Positions 37,357 to 46,430 of a stretch of DNA of 64,000 bases are shown piece by piece. Source of the DNA: Elusimicrobia bacterium GWB2_63_16 (GTDB taxonomy: Bacteria > Elusimicrobiota > Elusimicrobia > Elusimicrobiales > UBA9959); assembly GCA_001799715.1 (NCBI GenBank), contig MGTZ01000030.1, forward strand, positions 1 through 64,000, given 5' to 3'. The position numbers and the translations under genes were made by a program. Numbering within the stretch: the stretch's first letter is position 1; each line of letters opens with the position of its first letter. The notes under the pieces are model-generated. The model was not told the DNA's origin and did no database searches. It saw only the letters and a list, made by a program, of their open reading frames with translations.

Positions 37357-38474
37357 AAAACTCCGACCGCTTCTCTTCGCCCCTCTGGCGCGACCGCGCC
37401 CTCGGCGCCGCCGCCGTAGCCGAGATGGAAAAACTGGCCCCGCGGGCGGCCGCCCTCACCGGCGGGCGCGTCAATTTCATGGAGGTCTGCGGCACTCATA
37501 CCATGGCCATAGCGGCCAGCGGCATGCGCAAGCTTTTTCCGCCGCAGCTCAAGATGCTTTCCGGCCCCGGCTGCCCCGTCTGCGTCACTTCGCAGGGGGA
37601 CATAGACCGCGTGCTGGCCCTCGCAGAGCTGCCGGGCGTCATCATAACCACCTTCGGCGATATGCTCAAGGTGAAAGGCTCCAGGGGCCTGGACCTGCAC
37701 GCCATGCGAGAGCGCGGCGCCGACATCCGCGTGGTGTACTCGCCGCTGGACGCGGTGGAACTGGCCGCGGCCGAGCCCGCGCGCCAGGTGGTCTTCATCG
37801 GCGTGGGCTTCGAGACCACCGCCCCCGTCATCGCCGGCGCCGTGGCGCGCGCCAAGGCGGCCGGGCTGAAGAATTTCTCGTCCACCGCCTTCTTCAAGCT
37901 GGTCCCGCCCGCGCTGGAACTGCTGCTTTCCGATCCGGAGAACCGCATACACGGCTTCATGCTGCCGGGCCACGTGAGCGCCATCATCGGCCTCGAGCCC
38001 TACCGGTTCGTCGCCGAGAAATACAAAGTGCCCTGCGTGGTGACCGGCTTCGAGCCGCTGGATATCCTCACCGGCGTCAACATGCTGCTGCGGCAGGTAG
38101 TCTCCGGCAAGGCCCTGGTGGAGGACGAATATTTCCGCGTGGTGCGCAAGGCGGGCAACCCCGCGGCCCAGCGGCTTATGGCCGAGGTCTTCACCGTGTC
38201 CGCCGCCTCGTGGCGCGCCATCGGCACGGTGCCGGCCACCGGCCTGGAGTTCTCCGCGGCCTACGCCGGTTTCGACGCGGTCAAGCGCTTCAAGATCCCC
38301 TACCGCGACGCGCCGGAGCCCAAGGGCTGCCTGTGCGGCGGGATCCTGCTGGGCAAGGCGCTGCCGCCCGACTGCAAGCTGTTCGGCAAGGTCTGCACGC
38401 CGTCCAACGCGGTCGGCCCCTGCATGGTGTCGTCGGAAGGGGCCTGCGCCGCCTGGTTCAAGTACGGAGCCTGA
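37353..38474 (+). CDS. hypD: Hydrogenase maturation factor HypD
   Basis: NFMEVCGTHTMAIAASGMRKLFPPQLKMLSGPGCPVCVTSQGDID; VFIGVGFETTAP; MLPGHVSAIIG. Confidence 0.96.
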   Translation: MKNSDRFSSPLWRDRALGAAAVAEMEKLAPRAAALTGGRVNFMEVCGTHTMAIAASGMRKLFPPQLKMLSGPGCPVCVTSQGDIDRVLALAELPGVIITTFGDMLKVKGSRGLDLHAMRERGADIRVVYSPLDAVELAAAEPARQVVFIGVGFETTAPVIAGAVARAKAAGLKNFSSTAFFKLVPPALELLLSDPENRIHGFMLPGHVSAIIGLEPYRFVAEKYKVPCVVTGFEPLDILTGVNMLLRQVVSGKALVEDEYFRVVRKAGNPAAQRLMAEVFTVSAASWRAIGTVPATGLEFSAAYAGFDAVKRFKIPYRDAPEPKGCLCGGILLGKALPPDCKLFGKVCTPSNAVGPCMVSSEGACAAWFKYGA

Positions 38475-38475
38475 C

Positions 38476-39381
38476 ATGAACATCGAGACCTTGAAGGTTT
38501 TCAGGGACCTGGCCGACACCGGCAGCTTCTCCAAGACCGCGGAACTCAACTACGTGTCGCAGTCCGCCGTCAGCCAGCAGGTCAAGAAGCTGGAGCTGGT
38601 GCTCAAGTGCAAGCTCTACCACCGGCAGTCGGGCCGCATCACGCTGACGCCCTGCGGCGAGAAGTTCTACGACGCCGCCCGCAAGGTGGCCAGCGTTTAC
38701 GACGGCGCGCTCAAGACCATCTGCGCGCTGGCCCGCGACAAGCGCGGCGACGAGATCCGGATCTCCACCATCTACAGCGCCGGCACCTACATCATCCAGA
38801 ACTACATCCGGCGGTTCCTCGCCCAGACCCCGGGCGCGCGCATCAGCGTGGAATACCGCCAGTTCTCCCAGATCTACTCCGACGTTTCGTCGGGGAAGGC
38901 CGACTTCGGCTTCCTGGCCTGCCCGTACCGCAAGTGCGCGGGGCTGGCCATGCTGCCGGTGGCCAAGGACGAGATGGCGCTGATCGCCGGCTCCGGCTCG
39001 CCGCTGGCCGGGCGCAAGTCCGTCACCGTGAGCGAACTCGCGGAGCTGGACTTTATTTTCTTCGACCGCGCTTTCCCGTCCCGGCGCTACATAGACGCCT
39101 TCCTCAAGAGCCGCGGCGTCAAGCCGCGCGTGAAGCTGGAGCTCGACAACATCGAGACCATAAAGACCGCCGTGGCTTCCGGGGCCGGCGTCTCGCTGCT
39201 GCCGCGCACGGCCATCCGCGAGGACGAAAACGGCATTACGCTGCACGCGCTCAGGATCTCGGACGCGGAGTTCCTGCGGCCGATCTACCTGGTCCACAGC
39301 CGCAGCCGGAAGCTTTCCGACGCGGCCCGCAAATTCCTGTCGGTGTTCGACGCCCCTAAAAAGGCGCAGGGGAGGTCCTGA
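38476..39381 (+). CDS. LysR family transcriptional regulator
   Basis: MNIETLKVFRDLADTGSFSKTAELNYVSQSAVSQQVKKLEL HTH plus substrate-binding domain. Confidence 0.95.
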   Translation: MNIETLKVFRDLADTGSFSKTAELNYVSQSAVSQQVKKLELVLKCKLYHRQSGRITLTPCGEKFYDAARKVASVYDGALKTICALARDKRGDEIRISTIYSAGTYIIQNYIRRFLAQTPGARISVEYRQFSQIYSDVSSGKADFGFLACPYRKCAGLAMLPVAKDEMALIAGSGSPLAGRKSVTVSELAELDFIFFDRAFPSRRYIDAFLKSRGVKPRVKLELDNIETIKTAVASGAGVSLLPRTAIREDENGITLHALRISDAEFLRPIYLVHSRSRKLSDAARKFLSVFDAPKKAQGRS

Positions 39382-40391
39382 TGGCTGTACTCGACAAAGT
39401 GGTGCTGGCGCACGGCAGCGGCGGCAGGTTGAGCCGCGAACTGGTGGAGCAGGTGTTCCTTAAGAGCTTTTCCAACCCGGCGCTGGCGCCGCTGGAGGAC
39501 GCGGCCGAGGTGAAGATCCCCGGCGCCACACTGGCTTTCACCACCGATTCCTACGTGGTCACCCCGGTGGAATTCCCCGGCGCCGACATAGGCCGGGTGG
39601 CCGTCTGCGGCACCGTCAACGACCTCGCGGTCAAAGGCGCGCGCCCGCTGGCGCTCTCGGCCGGCTTCATACTGGAGGAAGGTTTCTCCGGGGCGCTGCT
39701 GACCCGCATAGCGGCCTCCATGCGGCGCGCGGCCGAGGAGGCCGGCGTGAAGATAGTGACCGGCGACACCAAGGTGGTGGAGCGGGGCAAGGCCGACGGC
39801 GTGTTCATCAACACCTCCGGCGTGGGCCTTATTCCCAAGGGGCGCTCGCTTTCTTCGGCCTTTGTTAAGCACGGCGACGTTATTATAGTCAGCGGAGGCC
39901 TGGCGGACCACGGCGTGGCCGTGATGAACGCCCGCGACCGCCTGGGCCTGCAGGGCGGCATAAAGAGCGACGCGGCCCCGCTCAACGGCCTGACGGAGGC
40001 CGTTCTCAAGGTTCCCGGCGTGCGCGCTATGCGCGACATTACGCGCGGCGGCCTGGCCACGGTCCTGAACGAGGTCTCGGGGGCCTGCCGGCTGACGGCC
40101 GAGGTCGAAGAGAACTCCGTTCCGGTTTCCGCGGCTACCCGCAACGCCTGCGCGCTGCTGGGGCTGGACCCGATGTACGTGGCCAACGAGGGGAAGATAG
40201 CGGTCTTCACGGCGGCGGCGGCGGCGCCGGCGGCGCTGAAGGCCATGCGCGCCCACCGCTACGGCAGGGGCGCGGCTATCGTCGGGCGCATGGTGAAGGA
40301 GAAGAAGCCGCAGGTGCGGCTGCTGACCTCTATCGGCGGCTCGCGGATCATGCTGATGCTCGAGGGAGAACAGCTGCCCCGCATTTGTTAA
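39381..40391 (+). CDS. hypE: Carbamoyl dehydratase HypE
   Basis: LAHGSGGRLSRELVEQVFL...FTTDSYVVTPVEFPGADIGRVAVCGTVNDLAVKGARP; C-terminal PRIC. Confidence 0.96.
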   Translation: MAVLDKVVLAHGSGGRLSRELVEQVFLKSFSNPALAPLEDAAEVKIPGATLAFTTDSYVVTPVEFPGADIGRVAVCGTVNDLAVKGARPLALSAGFILEEGFSGALLTRIAASMRRAAEEAGVKIVTGDTKVVERGKADGVFINTSGVGLIPKGRSLSSAFVKHGDVIIVSGGLADHGVAVMNARDRLGLQGGIKSDAAPLNGLTEAVLKVPGVRAMRDITRGGLATVLNEVSGACRLTAEVEENSVPVSAATRNACALLGLDPMYVANEGKIAVFTAAAAAPAALKAMRAHRYGRGAAIVGRMVKEKKPQVRLLTSIGGSRIMLMLEGEQLPRIC

Positions 40392-41207
40392 ATGAAAAAG
40401 ACTTTGTTTTGGATCTTGAGTTTTTTGATAACGCTGGGGTTCGCCGTGTTCCAGCGGGCCACCGGGCCCACCTACCCGGTTAAGGGCTCGCGGGTACAGG
40501 CGGCCGGCGCCGAGCTGTCCTCCTACCGGCTGCCGCGAAGCTGCACCGTGGCCGGCGGCGACTGCGTGATAAAGATAAAAAGCGCGCAGCCTCTGCAAGG
40601 CTATTTGCTCTGGAAGCGTTATAAGACTCCCGACGAGCCGCAGCGCCTGGACCTGGGCTACAACAACGGCTGGCTTTTCGGCTCGCTGCCCGACCAGCCG
40701 CCGGCGGGCAAGCTCGAGTACCGGACTTTCGTGCGCACGGCGCAGGGGGAGACGGAACTTACCGCCAAGCCGCTGGTGACGCGCTTCAAGGGGGCGGTGC
40801 CGGGCTGGGTGCTGATCCCTCACATCGTGCTGATGTTCCTGTTCATGCTGTTCTCGGTGCGCATTTCCCTTACTTCCGCTTTCGGGGCGGCCCCGGTCCG
40901 GCATTCGGTGCCGGCTACGGTGGGCTTCCTGCTGCTGGGCGGTTTCGTCTTCGGGCCTATAACCCAGCATTATGCCTTCGGCCAGGCCTGGACCGGCTTC
41001 CCTTTCGGTTACGACCTGACCGACAATAAGACGCTGCTGATGCTGTTCGCCTGGCTGCCGGCGCTGTGGGCCGTGCTGAAGGAGAGGCCCGCGCGGCTCT
41101 GGCTAAATATCGCTTTCGCGGTGACGGCCGCGGTGTATTTGGTGCCCCACAGCATGTACGGCAGCGAGCTGGATTATAAGAAAGGCGAAGTGGTGACCGG
41201 GAAATAA
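40392..41207 (+). CDS. Uncharacterised membrane protein within the hyp cluster
   Basis: N-terminal anchor, extracytoplasmic domain (CTVAGGDC...), then several TM helices; immediately follows hypE. Confidence 0.75.
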   Translation: MKKTLFWILSFLITLGFAVFQRATGPTYPVKGSRVQAAGAELSSYRLPRSCTVAGGDCVIKIKSAQPLQGYLLWKRYKTPDEPQRLDLGYNNGWLFGSLPDQPPAGKLEYRTFVRTAQGETELTAKPLVTRFKGAVPGWVLIPHIVLMFLFMLFSVRISLTSAFGAAPVRHSVPATVGFLLLGGFVFGPITQHYAFGQAWTGFPFGYDLTDNKTLLMLFAWLPALWAVLKERPARLWLNIAFAVTAAVYLVPHSMYGSELDYKKGEVVTGK

Positions 41208-41208
41208 A

Positions 41209-43488
41209 GTGGCCCCCATCGTAAGGAAGAAAATTCTGGTAAAGGGCGTCGTGCAGGGCGTCGGTTTCCGCCCGCACGTCTATAAGCTGGCGGCCGAGTA
41301 CGCGCTGGGCGGCTGGGTGCGCAACGACGCCTCCGGCGTCACGATTGAGGCCGAGGGCCCCGGCCCCGACGTGGAAGCGTTTATCAGGGACCTCGACGGG
41401 CGCCGCCCCGCCGCCGCCAGGGTGGATTCAGTGGTCAGCCGCGCCGTAGCCCCGGTCGGGGGCAAAACCTTTGCCATTACTAAAAGCGGGGGAAAAGCGC
41501 CGGCGGCGGCCATCATCCCCGCCGATCTCGCGCTCTGCTCCGACTGCCGCCGGGAACTGCTGGACCCCGCCGACCGCCGCTACCTGTACCCGTTCACCAA
41601 TTGCACCAACTGCGGCCCCCGCTTCACCATAGTCAAAAGCGTGCCTTACGACAGGCCGGCCACCACGATGGCCGCCTTCAAGATGTGTCCCGACTGCCTG
41701 CGCGAGTACGGCGACCCGCTGGACCGGCGCTTTCACGCCCAGCCCAACGCCTGCCCGGTCTGCGGCCCTTCGGTGACCCTGGACCTCGGCGGGAAAACCA
41801 TTAAAGGACCGGCCGCGCTGGAGCGGACGGCCGCCCTGCTGGCCGCGGGGCGCATAGGCGCCCTGCAGAGCCTCGGCGGCTTCCACCTGGCCTGCCGCGC
41901 CGACTCGCCGGCCGCGCTGAAGAAATTACGGTCCGCCAAGAGCCGCCCGCACAAACCTTTCGCCGTCATGGTCCCGTCGCTGGCGGCGGCGCGCAAGCTG
42001 TGCCGCATCTCGGCGGCGGAGGCCGCCGCGCTCACTTCCACCGAGGCCCCGGTGGTCATGCTGCGCCGCAGAGGCGGGGAGTTTTCCGAGCCGGCGCCGG
42101 GGCTCTCGCGGCTCGGAGTAATGCTGCCCTATACCCCGCTGCACGCGGCGCTGTTCGCGCTGCTGGATCGGAATGGTTTCGCGGGGCCGCTGGTCATGAC
42201 CTCCGGCAATTTCCGCGACGAGCCCATCTGCAAGGATAAGCCCGAGGTGGCGGCGCGGCTCCGGGGCGTGGCCTCCTTCACCCTGTACCACGACCGGCCC
42301 ATACATAACCGCGCCGACGACAGCGTGGCTTTCGAGGCGGCGGGGGAGATCCGCCTCGCCCGCAGGGCGCGCGGCTATGTGCCGGCGGCCGTAAAGTTGG
42401 CCGCGGCCGGCCCGTCCGTAGCGGCCTGCGGCGCCGACCTGAAGAACACTTTCTGCCTCACCCGCGGTTCCGAGGCTTTCCTGTCCCAGCATATCGGCGA
42501 CTTGGCCGAGCCGCAGAACCAGGCTTTCTTCGGCGAGACGCTGGCCAATATGCGGCGGCTGCTCAAGGTCTCCCCGGCGCTGGTCGCGCATGACCTGCAC
42601 CCCGACTACGCCTCCTCGGCCCTGGCGCGCGCCCTGCCCGGGCGCAAGGTGGCCGTGCAGCACCATGCCGCCCATGCCCTCAGCGTGGCGGCCGAGCACG
42701 GCCTCCGCGAGCCGTTCATCGCCCTGGTCTGGGACGGCACCGGTTACGGCACCGACGGCAAGATCTGGGGCTCGGAGCTCCTGATCGTAGACCGCAAGAC
42801 CTGGTCCAGGGCCGGCCATCTTAAATATTTCCGGCTGCCCGGCGGCGACGCCGGCGCCCTCAAGGCCTGGCGCCCGGCGCTGGCGCTGTTCAAGGACGCC
42901 TACGGCGCCGGGTGGAAAAAGAGCACGGGGCGGCTATTCGCGGGGTTGCCCGCGGCCGAACTGCGTACCGTGGACCGCATGACGGACGCCGGGGTTAACT
43001 CCCCGCTCACCTCCAGCATGGGCCGGCTCTTCGACGCCTTCGGCTTTATCGCCGGCGTCAGGGCGGAGGCCACGTACGAGGCGCAGGGCCCCATGGAACT
43101 GGAAAGCCTGCTGCCGGCCAGGGCCGCCGGCGCCTATAAGTTCGAACTGCGCCGCGAGGCGGGCCTCCTGGAACTGGATCCCGCGCCGGCCATAAGAGCG
43201 GCGGTGGGCGACCGTCTGGCCGGCAGGCCGCCGGCCCTGATCTCGGCGCGCCTGCACTCCGGGCTGGCGCTGGCGGCCGCCGGCTCCGTAGAGGCGGCGG
43301 CGCGGGCGCGCGGCCTGAAGACGGTGTGTCTCTCCGGAGGCGTGTTCCAGAACCGCGCGCTGCTCGAGGGCGTCACGGCGGCCCTGCGAAAAAAAGGCTT
43401 CACGGTATATTCCAACCGCCGGGTGCCCGCCAACGACGGAGGCATCGCCCTGGGCCAGGCCTGGTACGCCCTGCGCGGCTATAGCTGA
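41209..43488 (+). CDS. hypF: Carbamoyltransferase HypF
   Basis: Acylphosphatase GVVQGVGFRPHVYKLA, Zn fingers CSDCRRELLDP.../CPDCLREYGDP...CPVCGP, YrdC-like and Kae1-like VAVQHHAAHALSVAAEH. GTG start. Confidence 0.96.
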   Translation: MAPIVRKKILVKGVVQGVGFRPHVYKLAAEYALGGWVRNDASGVTIEAEGPGPDVEAFIRDLDGRRPAAARVDSVVSRAVAPVGGKTFAITKSGGKAPAAAIIPADLALCSDCRRELLDPADRRYLYPFTNCTNCGPRFTIVKSVPYDRPATTMAAFKMCPDCLREYGDPLDRRFHAQPNACPVCGPSVTLDLGGKTIKGPAALERTAALLAAGRIGALQSLGGFHLACRADSPAALKKLRSAKSRPHKPFAVMVPSLAAARKLCRISAAEAAALTSTEAPVVMLRRRGGEFSEPAPGLSRLGVMLPYTPLHAALFALLDRNGFAGPLVMTSGNFRDEPICKDKPEVAARLRGVASFTLYHDRPIHNRADDSVAFEAAGEIRLARRARGYVPAAVKLAAAGPSVAACGADLKNTFCLTRGSEAFLSQHIGDLAEPQNQAFFGETLANMRRLLKVSPALVAHDLHPDYASSALARALPGRKVAVQHHAAHALSVAAEHGLREPFIALVWDGTGYGTDGKIWGSELLIVDRKTWSRAGHLKYFRLPGGDAGALKAWRPALALFKDAYGAGWKKSTGRLFAGLPAAELRTVDRMTDAGVNSPLTSSMGRLFDAFGFIAGVRAEATYEAQGPMELESLLPARAAGAYKFELRREAGLLELDPAPAIRAAVGDRLAGRPPALISARLHSGLALAAAGSVEAAARARGLKTVCLSGGVFQNRALLEGVTAALRKKGFTVYSNRRVPANDGGIALGQAWYALRGYS

Positions 43489-43591
43489 AGGGGACGCTGC
43501 TTCCTATCTTCCTAATTGTCTGCTGGCTTGAAAATTCTACAGATAGCGCAACCGCGCCGAAAGGTTAGGAAGATAGGAAGCAGCGTCCCCT
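43489..43591. repeat. Perfect inverted-repeat element (27-bp arms) with GGGGACGCTG termini
   Basis: AGGGGACGCTGCTTCCTATCTTCCTAA (43489-43515) and TTAGGAAGATAGGAAGCAGCGTCCCCT (43565-43591), 49-nt centre. Confidence 0.92.
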
Positions 43592-43618
43592 GCCTGGCCA
43601 GTCGCCGGGGGACAAAAA

Positions 43619-43648
43619 AACAGCCCTTCTTTCGAAGGGCTGTTTTTT
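43619..43648. terminator. Rho-independent terminator for the clostripain gene (bidirectional)
   Basis: AACAGCCCTTCTTTCGAAGGGCTGTTTTTT with A/T tracts on both sides. Confidence 0.85.
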
Positions 43649-43665
43649 ATTTCAGCGGCTCTGTC

Positions 43666-45060
43666 TTACTTCGCGGTCAGCCACTGCATGAACTCGTCCC
43701 ACTTGCCTTCGCGCGACCAGGCCAGTTCGCTGTAGTCCGCGTCGAAGCTGTAGCCGGGCAGGTAGACGCCCAGGCCGTAGGCCTTCTCGAACTTGGCGCC
43801 GGTGGTGCCGTTGTCGATGAGCACCTTGTCGTAGAAGTGCTTCATCGTCTCCGCGGTCTTGGCCTTCAGGGCGGCGTTCTGCGTCCTGGCGTGCACCAGC
43901 TCCATGAAGTTGGTCAGGTCTTTGGACCCGGCCCCGCCGAAACCGACGGCCGCGTCGCGGGCCGCGGTCAGCACGGCCTTGTCTTCCTTCATCGCGAGTT
44001 CGGCCCACTGGTCCAGCAGCTGGCGGTACTTGGCCAGGCCGGAGGTGCGGATGGCGCTCTGCGTGGTGGCGGTGCCCTTGGGCGCGTAGAAGGCCTTGTA
44101 GCCCTGCACGGCCGCGGCGGCCATCACGTCGGGGGTCAGCCCGGCCTGGTTGGAGTGCACGCGCGAGAGGAACTCGTTATAACCCCAGCCGTCGCCGGGC
44201 TCGTTCTCCTCGGACCCCACGGTGATCCTGGCGGTGTCCTTGAGCTCGTAGGCCACTTCGGCCATCTGCATCAGGCAGGCGTCGGAGGCGTAGATGTCCA
44301 CGCCGCCCATCTCGCGGATGGCCTGCGCCAGCTGCGGGGTGGAGATGTGGTTGTTGGTCTCGTCGTCGTAGGAGATGCCCTTCACGGCGGGGAACAGGTC
44401 CAGGCCTTTCTCCCAGCCGGAGCCGTGGTTCCAGCCGATGAGCATGTATTTCTTGGCGGGATAATTAGCTTTCACCCATTTGCCGAACTCGGCGAGCTGC
44501 TTCCAGTCGCCCATGTCCACGGAGCCCAGGTCCTGCAGGAGCGTGGAGGAGAGCGACGCGTTGTCGCCGTCCTTGACGATGAGGTAGCGGCGCGTACCGG
44601 TCCAGTCGGTGGAGGCGTCCTTGGCGTTGCGCATCATCATCGGGGGCATGTTCCAGCCGGGGTTGGGCCAGCCGGGATGCGGCACGGGGGAACCGTAGCC
44701 CCAGTCGTCGTAGTAGCCGCCGCCGGGATAGTCGGGGTAGGAGGGCTCGCTGTACTTCATGCGCGCCGACTGGGTGATGATGTTGATATTGTCGGTGGGC
44801 CCGAAGACTTCCATCTCGTTCATGTCCTGGATGACATAGCTGGAGAGGTTGTTCTTGCCGTTGATGAAGACCATGATGGTCCATTCTTTCACGGTCCGGG
44901 CGTCCCGCGGGGCGGACGGGGCGGGGACGGAGACTTCGGACGACTTGGCCTGCGCGACGATGTCCTTAACGGAAGGCAGGCTGTCGAAGTCGAGTGCGGC
45001 GGCGGGGGCGGCCAGGAAGGCCGAGGCCAGCAGCAGCTTGCTGATGTCGAGTTTCTTCAT
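43666..45060 (-). CDS. Clostripain-family (C11) cysteine peptidase, secreted (paralogue 2)
   Basis: KEWTIMVFINGKNNLSSYVIQDMNEMEVFG, LIGWNHGSGW (His), IYASDACLMQMAEVAYELKD (Cys); start set at MKKLDISKLLLASAFLAAPAAA. Confidence 0.9.
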   Translation of the reverse strand: MKKLDISKLLLASAFLAAPAAALDFDSLPSVKDIVAQAKSSEVSVPAPSAPRDARTVKEWTIMVFINGKNNLSSYVIQDMNEMEVFGPTDNINIITQSARMKYSEPSYPDYPGGGYYDDWGYGSPVPHPGWPNPGWNMPPMMMRNAKDASTDWTGTRRYLIVKDGDNASLSSTLLQDLGSVDMGDWKQLAEFGKWVKANYPAKKYMLIGWNHGSGWEKGLDLFPAVKGISYDDETNNHISTPQLAQAIREMGGVDIYASDACLMQMAEVAYELKDTARITVGSEENEPGDGWGYNEFLSRVHSNQAGLTPDVMAAAAVQGYKAFYAPKGTATTQSAIRTSGLAKYRQLLDQWAELAMKEDKAVLTAARDAAVGFGGAGSKDLTNFMELVHARTQNAALKAKTAETMKHFYDKVLIDNGTTGAKFEKAYGLGVYLPGYSFDADYSELAWSREGKWDEFMQWLTAK

Positions 45061-45227
45061 GCGGTAACTCTCCTTATGTTCATTGAACGGCACTATAATG
45101 ATATTCTTTTGAGCTAAGCCTGATATGGGCTCATGGACCCAGCCCCGCCGCGTTATTAGGCCCAGGCCGGCGGGGGACTTTGGTCCTATGACGGGCGTCA
45201 AAGCGGCGCTTGACCGCGGCAACGCAA

Positions 45228-45258
45228 TGTGTTACCATTCCTGTAAAGGTGGCACACA
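45228..45258. promoter_or_regulatory. Candidate NikR operator immediately upstream of nikR
   Basis: Imperfect inverted repeat TGTGTTACC...GGTGGCACACA; GTGTTAC - N15 - GGCACAC. Confidence 0.4.
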
Positions 45259-45669
45259 ATGAAAGATAAACTCGTGCGGTTCGGCGTTTCACTGGAGGGG
45301 GAGCTGCTGCGGCGTTTCGACGCCTACATAGGCGCCGAGGGCCATGACAACCGCTCGCAGGCCATAGCCGGCCTGATACGAAAGGAGTTCGTCATCGACG
45401 CTTTCGACCGCGGCGCGGCCGTGGCAGGCGCCGTTACGGTAGTCTACGACCATCACCGGCGCGAGACCGTAAACCGCCTGCTGGACATACAGCACGACCA
45501 CGGTCCCATCATCATCTCGGCCCAGCACGTACACCTCGACCACGACAACTGCCTGGAGATCATCGCGGTGAAGGGCGCTGGCGCCAGGGTCAGGGAACTG
45601 GCCGCCGCGCTCAAAGCGGTGAAGGGCGTGAAGCATTCCACGCTCAGCGTCACGCTCGCGGGCAAATAA
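45259..45669 (+). CDS. nikR: Nickel-responsive regulator NikR
   Basis: Ribbon-helix-helix VRFGVSLEGELLRRFDAYIGAEGHDNRSQAIAGLIRKEF; YDHHRRETVNRLLDIQHDHGPIIISAQHVHLDHDNCLEIIAVKG. Confidence 0.96.
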   Translation: MKDKLVRFGVSLEGELLRRFDAYIGAEGHDNRSQAIAGLIRKEFVIDAFDRGAAVAGAVTVVYDHHRRETVNRLLDIQHDHGPIIISAQHVHLDHDNCLEIIAVKGAGARVRELAAALKAVKGVKHSTLSVTLAGK

Positions 45670-45679
45670 AGGGGGAATC

Positions 45680-46417
45680 ATGAAACTTCTCATAACCGCC
45701 TTGCTGTTGTCGGTTTTAGTCGCCCCGGCGGCGGCTTTCCATCCGCTCATCGGCGAGGATACCGGTTTCCTGGGCAAGGACGTGCGCCAGGTAGAACTGG
45801 GGCTGGACCACTCCGTGGAGCGGCAGGGGGCGGATACCTATTCCACCACCGGTTCCGCCGAGATCTCTTACGGCCTGTTCGACAAGGTCGACCTGCTGCT
45901 CAGCGCGCCGTGGCAGGGCTGGACCTCGCACGGCCTGTCGCGCAGCGGTGTGGGCGACGTTTCGCTGGAGGCAAAGTTCGGGGCCGGCAGGGCCGCCGGC
46001 TGGGACCTGGCGCTCAAGCCCGGCTTCTCGCTGCCCGCGGGCGACGAGGGCAGCAGCCTCGGGGCCGGCAAAGGCGGCGTCTGGCTGTACGGCGTGGCCG
46101 GCAGGTCCTACGGGCCGCTGCAGTACTACCTCAACGCCGGTTTCCTGCTTAACCGCAACTCCGTGGGCGAGGAGGAGCACATCCTCAAAGCCTCAGCCGC
46201 GGCCGCGCTGGAGCTGTTCCCGAAAGTGCTGGCCTCGGCCGAACTGGCGGCGCAGACCAACAGGGACGCGGCCTCGGTCTCCCACCCCGTATCCTCGGTG
46301 TTCGGGCTGATCTGGTCACCCTATCCCGCGCTGGATTTAGACGCCGGCGTGAGTCTGGGCCTCACCCGCCCGGCAGCGGACCTCGGTCTGCTGCTGGGCC
46401 TGACGCTGCGCTTGTAA
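45680..46417 (+). CDS. Outer-membrane beta-barrel-like protein between nikR and a Ni/Co-type transporter
   Basis: Signal peptide; strand-rich glycine-rich repeats; ends GLTLRL. Confidence 0.65.
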   Translation: MKLLITALLLSVLVAPAAAFHPLIGEDTGFLGKDVRQVELGLDHSVERQGADTYSTTGSAEISYGLFDKVDLLLSAPWQGWTSHGLSRSGVGDVSLEAKFGAGRAAGWDLALKPGFSLPAGDEGSSLGAGKGGVWLYGVAGRSYGPLQYYLNAGFLLNRNSVGEEEHILKASAAAALELFPKVLASAELAAQTNRDAASVSHPVSSVFGLIWSPYPALDLDAGVSLGLTRPAADLGLLLGLTLRL

Positions 46418-46430
46418 TTACGGGAGATAT

